7,221 nucleotides of DNA from Opitutales bacterium. Lineage in GTDB: Bacteria; Verrucomicrobiota; Verrucomicrobiia; Opitutales; Oceanipulchritudinaceae. Every line of letters starts with the position of its first letter. The stretch's first letter is position 1. This document shows positions 1 to 7,000 of the stretch, in pieces. The translations under genes and the position numbers were made by a program. Under the pieces are notes generated by a model. That model did no database searches. It saw only the letters and a list, made by a program, of their open reading frames with translations, and was not told the DNA's origin. The stretch lies in NCBI GenBank assembly GCA_007123395.1, contig SKLD01000508.1, forward strand, positions 1 through 7,221, given 5' to 3'.

Positions 1-1
1 C

Positions 2-3000
2 ATCATCACCCCTCCACACGGGCCGGGTGCCTCGCCCAAGCTCGATTTCATGGTGCATGAAGCGACTTTGACCGAACAACTTGGTGCCGAACTGGAAGGC
101 CACCAAATCGGCGTTTACGGCGACACGCTGGTGCTGGGCGCGCCGTTCGAGTCCGTTCACGCCGGGGACGGGGAACCGGGCGCCTCCGTGTTCGAGCGAG
201 CCGATGGCGAGTGGAACTTCGTAAAGCTGCTGAACTTCGGCGATGGAACCGACAACGACACGGGGCACACCGTTGCCATTTATGAGGACACCATCGCCGT
301 CGGATCGCCTTTCACGAGGCGGGTTCTGATCGCGACCCGCATCGACGGCGAGTGGGTCGAGCAGGCCCGGCTTTCCGCTGCGGACGAACTGTTCGGCGAC
401 GCCCTCGCCCTGCACGGCGACACGCTTGTGGTGGGTTCGCGAAGCGTCGGGGGGAATCTCGCATCGGCCACCGTGTATGTCCGGTCGGAGGGGGCATGGA
501 CGCAGCAGGCCCGCTTGTTGACGCCTGCCCGAAACCGCGAGGAAGGCATTGCTCTGCACGAGGACACGCTGGTGATCATGGATAACACCAACGACTTCGG
601 CGCCGCCTTCGTCTTCGAGCGCGATGGCGCCACTTGGACACAGGTCCGGCGCTTGACCGCCCCCGACACGCCCGCCGGAAACATGTTTCGGCGGTCGGTT
701 TCGATCCACGGCGACGCCATCGCCGTCGGCGAACTCCGCAACAGAGGGCGGATCTATCTCTATCGCAGGCAAGGTGAAACCTGGGTGTTCGAGACCAAAA
801 TCATGCCTCCTGACACTGACGCCGGGTGGGAGTTCGGCCGACACGTGGTCTTGCATGAGGATGCCCTTTTCACCGGGTCACCCGAGGACGGCGTCGAAAT
901 TTCGCAGGGGGCCGCCTACCTTTACGGACGCGATAATGGTGAGTGGAGCTTGATTGAAGAGTTCGAGAACAGGCATTCCTTTTCGGGGGGGCGGGACCGG
1001 CTGGGCGGACACATCGCCTTCGACGGGACGACGGCGGTGGCGGTCACCGACGGCTATTGGGGTCCGCTACCCCAGGGAGTGCAAAGCGTGCATATCTTTC
1101 GTGTCACCTCGACGGCAAAGGTTCCGCAAATCCGCGCGCTCCTCTACCGGTCGGATGCCATGACGTTCCCCGATGGCGACCCCGGCGCGGCGGCCTTTCG
1201 TTACCGGGAACAGCTCTACCAGGAGGACGCCGACGGCATCCGTCCCCTGCACGAAGAGATGCCCGGCTTTTACGATGAAGCCGAGCGGCTGCGCGCGCTC
1301 GAAGCGGAATCTTTGCTGCGCCACTCCATCGCGTTGTTTCCGGAGGATCCGGAATTGGAGCAACTCCTCCTCGACATCCACTACGACCGCACCGTCGCCG
1401 AGGCCATTCTTCTCAGTGAGCTTCGGAAGGGCACGGAGCGGGCGCGCTTCGGTCCTCCGCTGGCCAATCCGCCCCCGGCCAACGGCTTCATCATCGACAA
1501 CGAAATCCTCCTCTTCCGCGATCTCATTGCGGACTCCAAGAGCGCCATGGCCGGCTACTTCGCTCTCCTCTCGGACGATCTTGGTTCGCCGGGCGATCCA
1601 CCCTATGGATACACGCTCTTCCGCGACCTTGTGCCGGAGCGCGGACTTATGGCGGCCACCTATGACGATGGTGAGGGCGGCGCCGTCCCCGTCACCGGGG
1701 AAGCGATGCTCTTCTCCGGCTACAAGGACCTCGTGCTCCTCTTCGAACTCCTGCGCGACCACGGCCGTGCCGCCCACGACCTCGCCCGTCTGCTCGTGGC
1801 GCGCAACGCGCCCGGTGATCGCGACGAGGCCAAGACCTTCATCGCCGAAAGCGAACGCTTGCTTTACCTGCAGGGCAGCTTGCTGCAAAGCATCTTCCCG
1901 GAGCTTCCGGGACCGGAGGATCCGTCGGGCCTCGTGCAAGCCATCGCGGGCTGGAGCGGCGCCCTCGAATCGCTCGCGAACCTGCGTCAGATCATCGCCA
2001 GCGAGGCCAACCTTCTCGGCTTCGCGCCGGATTTTCTCATGTTGATCGAGAACTTCACCGGCCCCGGCAGCGACTTCTTCGACTCCTTCGATGTGTTCAG
2101 GGAACGCCTCTCGCTCAACACCCTCGACTCCTCCCTCCGCCGCGCCCGTGACCGCCTGCAAACCGCCCGCGACACCTACGATCAGTTCCGCGGTTACGAG
2201 GGCCAGATCCTCGAGCAATTTGAGCAATCGACCATCTCCTACGAGTCCCGGCTCTTTGAGATCGTCGGCGCCCGCCCCGGCGAACCGAATTACTCCGATG
2301 TCGCCAACACCAATCCCGGCAGCGAGCTGGATCAGCAATTCCGCAGTATCAACCTCGCCCAACTGAAGATAGATCGCAACAAGGCCGAGATCGACAACCT
2401 CGCCGAAGAGGTGCAAATCGAGATCAACCGGGCCGTGGACGTTTCGGCGGTCTACATCGACTACGGCGACAGACAGGCCAGTGTCACCGAGACCATCGGC
2501 GCCATCAAAGCGGGGCAGGCGGCGGCCAACGCGCTGGCCGGTGTCTTCAGCCCGGAAAAACTCCTCAAGCGCGCAGTCGTCGCCGGAGTGCTCAACGCCG
2601 CCGCCCAGGCCGGCGGCGAAGCCGGCATCGCCCATCTCGAAGCCAGCAAGGAACGTCTCGCCGCCGCCGAGCAGTCAAGGATCGAAGGCATCAACAGCAG
2701 CGCCCGTGTCAAAACGCTGCTCCTCGGCATGAACACCCTTGTCGTCGATTCGGCGGAAGCCCGTCTCCTCATGCAACAGGAAGTCGCCCGCCTGGCCGCG
2801 CTCTACCGCGAAATCTCCGAACTGGAAAGCCGCATCGCCGAACGCAACAGCGGCCTTGCCGCGCGCTATTTCGCCGATCCCGTCCACCGCCTCGCCGCCG
2901 ATTGGCGCATGATCGAGGCCAACCTTGGCTTCGAGGAGGCCCAGCGCTGGCTCTTCTTCATGGTCCGCGCCCTCGAATTCAAGTGGAACACGCCCTTCTC

Positions 3001-3850
3001 CGGCTTCGCCCACGACGGGCGGACATGGTCGGTCAGCACACTCTTCAAACTCCGTAATGCCGATGAGCTGGAGGCCTTTTTCAATGCGATGAACGCCTTC
3101 GACGCACTCATTAATCGCGGCAAGACCTACCGCTTCGACTGGTTCAGCGTGCGCGAGGATTTCATGGGCCTCAAAATGCTCGACGACGAAGGCCAGACCG
3201 CTGAATACATCGACCCGGTCACCGGCGAAACGCACGACGCCATCGGCATGTTCCGCGCCATTCTTGCGCGCAGCGTGCGGCCCGTCCAGGGCGGCCAGGA
3301 AATCGTCATTGAGTTCAACACCGTGCGCCAGATCCCCGGCGGCTTCTTTTTCGTCGGCCCGACCTTCAATCTCGACGGCACGGTGGCGAGCCCCGGTCGC
3401 TTTCTCAACAAAATCGATTACCTGCAAATCCGGCTCCCCGGCGACCACACCCTCGGACGCTCCCAGCTCGCCGGCCGGCTCACCTACGGCGGCACCAGTT
3501 TCATTCGCAATTTCAACGTCGGCCAATTCGACCCCGAGCGCTCCGACCGGCTGGTCAACGAAATGACCTCCTACAGCACGCGCTATTGGTTCTTCGATCC
3601 GACACCCGGCCAGCAGCGCTGGAAATTCACCGAAGGCCTCACCATCGACGCGGTGGAAATGCAGCTCTCCGACGACCCCCGCCAGCCCCCCACCGTGGGC
3701 AAGATCCACGAGTTCAAGGAGCGCAGCGTCGCCGCCACCGGCTGGCGCCTCGTCATTCCCCTCGTCCAGCAAAACACACAGGTGTTGAAGCTGGATGAAC
3801 TCAACGACATCGAAATCTACTTCCACCACTACAGCGCCCAGCGGCAGTAG
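2..3850 (+). CDS. Large FG-GAP-type beta-propeller protein with coiled-coil, TcA-like C-terminal module (5' partial)
   Basis: The frame is open from base 2 to the TAG at 3848-3850. The first in-window ATG (50) has no ribosome-binding site and lies inside an already open frame, so the true start is probably upstream and any signal peptide is out of sight. Residue numbers count from that ATG. Residues ~8-356 hold seven repeats centred on a [GE]DT[LI][VA]VG-like strand (for example HGDTLVVGS at 122-130), each ending near a W and an aromatic strand; this fits the FG-GAP_2 family. Residues ~385-670 are mostly helical and unrecognised. Residues ~685-980 are long amphipathic helices flanking an Ala/Gly-rich hydrophobic stretch (~812-866). 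Residues ~1080-1262 are beta-rich and end in LNDIEIYFHHYSAQR. The C-terminal arrangement resembles the end of Tc-toxin TcA subunits, by recollection and not by search. Probably a secreted or surface protein. The coding call is firm; the function is open. No TcB or TcC partner is in the window. Confidence 0.9.
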   Translation: MITPPHGPGASPKLDFMVHEATLTEQLGAELEGHQIGVYGDTLVLGAPFESVHAGDGEPGASVFERADGEWNFVKLLNFGDGTDNDTGHTVAIYEDTIAVGSPFTRRVLIATRIDGEWVEQARLSAADELFGDALALHGDTLVVGSRSVGGNLASATVYVRSEGAWTQQARLLTPARNREEGIALHEDTLVIMDNTNDFGAAFVFERDGATWTQVRRLTAPDTPAGNMFRRSVSIHGDAIAVGELRNRGRIYLYRRQGETWVFETKIMPPDTDAGWEFGRHVVLHEDALFTGSPEDGVEISQGAAYLYGRDNGEWSLIEEFENRHSFSGGRDRLGGHIAFDGTTAVAVTDGYWGPLPQGVQSVHIFRVTSTAKVPQIRALLYRSDAMTFPDGDPGAAAFRYREQLYQEDADGIRPLHEEMPGFYDEAERLRALEAESLLRHSIALFPEDPELEQLLLDIHYDRTVAEAILLSELRKGTERARFGPPLANPPPANGFIIDNEILLFRDLIADSKSAMAGYFALLSDDLGSPGDPPYGYTLFRDLVPERGLMAATYDDGEGGAVPVTGEAMLFSGYKDLVLLFELLRDHGRAAHDLARLLVARNAPGDRDEAKTFIAESERLLYLQGSLLQSIFPELPGPEDPSGLVQAIAGWSGALESLANLRQIIASEANLLGFAPDFLMLIENFTGPGSDFFDSFDVFRERLSLNTLDSSLRRARDRLQTARDTYDQFRGYEGQILEQFEQSTISYESRLFEIVGARPGEPNYSDVANTNPGSELDQQFRSINLAQLKIDRNKAEIDNLAEEVQIEINRAVDVSAVYIDYGDRQASVTETIGAIKAGQAAANALAGVFSPEKLLKRAVVAGVLNAAAQAGGEAGIAHLEASKERLAAAEQSRIEGINSSARVKTLLLGMNTLVVDSAEARLLMQQEVARLAALYREISELESRIAERNSGLAARYFADPVHRLAADWRMIEANLGFEEAQRWLFFMVRALEFKWNTPFSGFAHDGRTWSVSTLFKLRNADELEAFFNAMNAFDALINRGKTYRFDWFSVREDFMGLKMLDDEGQTAEYIDPVTGETHDAIGMFRAILARSVRPVQGGQEIVIEFNTVRQIPGGFFFVGPTFNLDGTVASPGRFLNKIDYLQIRLPGDHTLGRSQLAGRLTYGGTSFIRNFNVGQFDPERSDRLVNEMTSYSTRYWFFDPTPGQQRWKFTEGLTIDAVEMQLSDDPRQPPTVGKIHEFKERSVAATGWRLVIPLVQQNTQVLKLDELNDIEIYFHHYSAQRQ
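71..1117 (+). repeat. Seven tandem FG-GAP_2-like protein repeats (one beta-propeller)
   Basis: Seven copies of about 45-55 residues align by their core strand. Cores, counted from the ATG at 50, are HQIGVYGDTLVLGAP (18-32), HTVAIYEDTIAVGSP (73-87), DALALHGDTLVVGS (117-130), EGIALHEDTLVIMDN (165-179), RSVSIHGDAIAVGE (215-228), RHVVLHEDALFTGSP (264-278) and GHIAFDGTTAVAVTD (320-334). Most copies then show an aromatic strand (VFERADGEW, VYVRSEGAW, VFERDGATW, LYRRQGETW, LYGRDNGEW). The FG dipeptide itself is mostly eroded (FG at 115-116 and 262-263), and no integrin-type calcium loop DxDxDG is seen, as is usual for FG-GAP_2. Seven blades suit a closed propeller, which commonly serves in binding. 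Further blades could lie upstream of the window. Confidence 0.75.
2102..3847 (+). other. C-terminal helical/pore-like and beta-rich module resembling the TcA C-terminus
   Basis: This covers residues ~685-1266 of the large protein. Seen directly: heptad-like helices at ~690-735 and ~763-800, a low-charge Ala/Gly stretch at ~812-866, a second long helix at ~866-935 rich in A, E, R and L, a helical segment ADWRMIEANLGFEEAQRWLFF (950-970), RALEFKWN (973-980), then predominantly beta segments from ~1080. From memory, TcA subunits end with helices around the channel, a segment where a tyrosine/alanine-rich helix is followed by an EQAYRWE-type motif, and a C-terminal beta domain with LxxLNDIxLxIxY near the end; each has a counterpart here in the same order. 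The call is a remembered resemblance and needs a profile search. A generic coiled-coil surface protein is the main alternative. Confidence 0.4.
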
Positions 3851-3902
3851 GGAGACCTGCGAACGCGAAGGCGCTTCCCTCTGCTCCCATCAGATTCGGG
3901 TG

Positions 3903-3988
3903 TGATTAAATGTGCGGGGGAAGTGGAAGCGGCTTCCAGCCGCTTTCCGCCTTTGATAGCGGCAAGATGCCGCTTCCACCTTTAATCA
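3903..3988. repeat. Nested palindromic intergenic element (REP/MITE-like)
   Basis: An 8-bp outer inverted repeat, TGATTAAA (3903-3910) with TTTAATCA (3981-3988), encloses an 11-bp perfect inverted repeat, GTGGAAGCGGC (3923-3933) with GCCGCTTCCAC (3969-3979). Inside are two alternative local hairpins. One is GGAAGCGGC (3925-3933) with GCCGCTTTCC (3939-3948), which has one bulged T. The other is AGCGGCA (3958-3964) with TGCCGCT (3968-3974), with a 3-base loop. The strand can therefore fold as one long cruciform or as two adjacent hairpins. That is typical of dispersed REP-type or non-autonomous elements that accumulate between genes. No T-run follows, so it is not a classical intrinsic terminator, although it could still stop or stabilise the transcript of the upstream gene. 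Copy number cannot be judged from one window. Confidence 0.7.
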
Positions 3989-4011
3989 ACCCCGTACGAA
4001 TTATGGAGCCA

Positions 4012-4025
4012 AAGCGAGATCGCTT
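4012..4025. promoter_or_regulatory. Compact dyad AAGCGA-GA-TCGCTT, possible operator
   Basis: A perfect 6-bp inverted repeat with a 2-base spacer lies 38 bases before the kinase start codon. The spacer is too short for a good RNA hairpin, so a DNA-binding site for a dimeric regulator is the more natural reading. It could equally be a degenerate relative of the palindromic element just upstream, since both are built around a G/C core flanked by AAGC and GCTT. No convincing -35/-10 pair was found next to it. Confidence 0.3.
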
Positions 4026-4051
4026 GCCATCCCCGCGGAACGAGTAAGAGA

Positions 4052-4066
4052 ATGCCGTAAGGAATG
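4052..4066 (+). promoter_or_regulatory. Unusual start region of the kinase gene: mini-frame ATG-CCG-TAA and AAGGA abutting the ATG
   Basis: An in-frame TAA at 4058-4060 limits how far upstream the kinase gene can begin, so ATG 4064 is the first possible start. The purine motif AAGGA (4059-4063) touches that ATG with no spacer, too close for normal Shine-Dalgarno pairing, but it lies 6 bases before an in-frame TTG at 4070. The start is therefore either ATG 4064 without a usable SD, or TTG 4070. Both preserve the signal peptide. The TAA closes a three-codon frame that begins at ATG 4052, so a ribosome ending there would be placed at the kinase start. Confidence 0.4.
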
Positions 4067-7000
4067 CGTTTGTTCGCGGTCATCCGGGGTTTGTTTGTTT
4101 TGGGGTCTTCGCTTGCAGGCCCCCTGCTGGCGGCGAACACCGGCGAGGTTGCCCGCGAGACGCTCCACGAGCGCGGGCTGCCCCCCTTCCGCCACTATCC
4201 TCCGACCGACTATCGCGGCCACACCCAGACCTTCCAGGTGGCACAGGACGCGCGGGGAGTCGTCTACGTCACCAACTACGGGGCCGTGCAGGCCTTCGAC
4301 GGCGAGCGCTGGGAGCGGATTCCCGTGCCGGGCGCGGGCTTTCTCTACGGGATTGCGGCATTGCCGGACGGTTCCCTCGCCGTCTGCGGCGTGGGCGTCA
4401 TCGGATTGCTCGAAGCGGAAGCGGGCGGGACGTGGCGGTATCGCTCGCTTCTCGGGGAATTGCCCGAGGCCGACCGGGAAGGCGTGGGCGAGGTCTGGGA
4501 TATGTTCGCCACGCCGGGGGGCCTCTTCTTCTTCACACGGCGCATGATGCTGCGCTGGCACGGGGGCGGGATGAGCGTCTGGCACTTCGAAACGGACCGC
4601 ATGATCTACGGATTCTGGAGCGGGTCCACGATCTATGTGCAAAATTTGGGGCAAGGGCTTTTCCGCCTGAAGGGCGAGGAGTTGCACGCGGTGAGCGATG
4701 CACCGCTCGTTCGCGAGCCCGGCCCCCGCATGATTCTTGACGATACGGAGAACGGGCTCCTCGTCGTGACAATGAAGGACGGCCTCTGGCACCTGCGGGG
4801 CAACGAACCCGCCCGGGTTCCGACGGAGGCGGACGTCTATTTAAAAGAACGATTTATCAATCGCGGCATACGCCTGAGGGACGGGCGCCTCGCCCTCGGA
4901 ACCTATCATGGCGGCGTGGCTGTTCTCACGAAGGACGGACGGTTTGATTTCCTCTTCGACGAAGATTCCGACCTGCCGATGAGCGGCATCAACTACCTCG
5001 CCGAGGACCGCGAGGGCGGCCTGTGGTGCAGCCTCAACAGCGGCGTGGTGCGTGTCGACACCTCGGGCATTCTCACCCACCACGACATCCGCACAAACCT
5101 TCCCGGCGTGACCGTGACAACGATTCGGCGGCATCGGGACAGCGTCTATCTCGCCTCCACGTCTGGGCTGTTCCGCCTGCGGAGCGTCGCTTCGCCGGCG
5201 ATCCCCCGGTGGGAGCGCATTCCCGAGGCTTCCGGGGAAATGTACAAACTCGTCGAACACGACGATGAACTCTTCGCCGCCGTGGAGGGGCGGGTGGTGC
5301 ATTTCGACGGGCAATCCTGGACGACGGTGTGGGATGACTTCGGCCTCATCCGCGCCGTTGTGCCCTCGCGCCGCGACCCCGACCGCATCTTCATCGGCGG
5401 CCGCATCGGGCTGGGATCGCTCTTTCGCGAAGACGGCATCTGGAAGGCCACCCCGACGGTGGCGGCCTTGGACGAGGACTATGTGGAGTCCATGATCGAG
5501 ACCCCCGACGGTGCCCTCTGGTTGGGGACAGCGTTCTCCGGATTGGTGCGCGTGACAGGCGAAGGCCGGGGCGCGGCATGGCCGACGGAAGCCCGCGTAG
5601 AACGCGTCGGTGCGGATCAGGGACTTCCCGCGCAGCGGCATCTCTCCCTGCGGCTGCGCGGGGACACGCTCATCGTAACATCGCCGGACGGTGTCTTTGT
5701 GCGGGATGCCGCCACGGATACCTTCTCCCCGCTTTCCGCCGATGCGCCAACCGCACCGCTTCCCGGATGGGCATGGGATGCGTCTGTGCGCAACGATGAG
5801 GGTATCCTCCGCGGGACGGTCTACCCGACGGCCGGCGGCAGCGATGATTTCAATACGTATTTCGGACAGCAGCTTCCGGGCGATGCGGACGCAGGACGGG
5901 ATCCCGAGTGGCAGTGGATACCGCCCGCACTCTTCGACCCGATTGGCGGCGTGAGGTACCTCTACAGCGAACAGGATGCATCCGGCGCGGAAATCCTCTG
6001 GGTGGGCGGGTTTACCGGACTGCTGCGCTGGGAGATCGACCGCGCCCCGCTGGGAGTGCCTCCCCAAGTCCCGGAAGTCTCCATCCGGCGGGTGACCCAC
6101 GCCGCCCACGCCACGCTCTTCGGCGGTGCCGACGCTCCGACTCCGTGGGAACACGCCCACTCCCGGCAGGCGCTCCGCTTCGAGTTCGCCGCGCCTCTGC
6201 ACACGCCGGGGGTGACCGTGACCTACCGTTCCCGCCTCGAAGGCTACGAGAGCGATTGGACGGATTGGTCAGGTGCTGCCGAGCGTGAGTTCACCAACCT
6301 CCCGGCCGGGCGTTATCGCTTTCTCGTCGAGGCCCGCACCGATCTCGCAAAGTCGACCGCCCCGGCAGTCGCCGCCTTCTCCATCACCCCGCCATGGCAC
6401 CTCACCGCGCCCGCCTACACCGCATACCTTGCCGCCTTCGGCCTCCTCCTCTGGGGAGGCGTGCGCTGGCGTCTCGGCGCCGCGCGCCGCGAGCACCGTC
6501 GCCTCGAGTCCATTGTGGCAGAGCGCACGGCCGCATTGCGCGAAAACGAAGTCCGCCTCCGCGAGGCACGCGACGCGGCCGACCGTGCCAACCGCGCGAA
6601 GAGCCGCTTTCTCGCAAACATGAGCCACGAGCTGCGCACGCCCCTCAACGCCATCATGGGCTACGCGCAGATCCTCGGGCGCGACCCCACGGTCGGCGAA
6701 GAGAACCTCCGGCGCATCGGGGTTCTCCGCTCCAGCGGCGCCCACCTTCTCCACCTCATCAACGAGGTCCTCGACCTCTCCAAGGTGGAAGCCGGAAAGA
6801 TCGCCATCCGGCCCGAGCCAACCGACCTCCGCGCGCTTGTCGGGGCGCTCGTCGAGTCCTTCCGCCCGAAAGCGGATCACAAAGGTCTTCGCCTTGCCTT
6901 CACCTTTTCACCCGGCTTCCCCGACCGGGTCCTTCTCGACGGCCGCCGCGTTGAACAGATTCTCTTCAACCTCCTTGGCAACGCCTTCAAGTTCACCCGA

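Larger units (their letters stand above)
3851..4063. other. Intergenic region between the propeller protein and the kinase
   Basis: These 213 bases contain no credible gene. They hold the nested palindrome (3903-3988), the dyad (4012-4025) and the kinase start region. I looked for sigma70-like promoter pairs and a T-tailed terminator hairpin and found neither. The spacing suggests the two genes are separate transcription units, or at least not tightly co-translated. Confidence 0.7.

Noticed and set aside
50..52. ATG at 50 as the true start of the large gene
   Set aside because: The frame is open upstream to the window edge, there is no ribosome-binding motif and no signal peptide follows, although the protein looks exported. 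An upstream start is more likely.
1173..2045. Plus-strand alternative-frame ORF (290 codons)
   Set aside because: Its product is dominated by S, R, P and T, the usual +1-frame shadow of a GC-rich gene, and it is nested in the real reading frame.
1067..2635. Long minus-strand open frame (522 codons)
   Set aside because: It lies wholly inside the large plus-strand gene. Its product is a low-complexity string of G, V, E, A and D with no domain motif, as expected from the antisense of a GC-rich gene.
2675..3829. Minus-strand open frame (384 codons)
   Set aside because: It has the same antisense character, with a composition dominated by V, E, G, A and F/L and no recognisable motif, and it is covered by the well-supported plus-strand gene.
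3925..3974. Intrinsic terminator for the large gene
   Set aside because: Stable hairpins exist, but none is followed by a T-run, so a palindromic repeat is the better description.
3953..3986. Sigma70-like promoter with TTGATA (3953-3958) and TTTAAT (3981-3986)
   Set aside because: The spacer is 22 bases, well outside the usual range, and the elements fall inside the palindromic repeat.
4841..6202. Minus-strand open frame (453 codons) opposite the kinase sensor domain
   Set aside because: The plus strand here encodes clear Reg_prop blades in frame with the kinase. The reverse product is rich in R, G, H and P and has no family signature.
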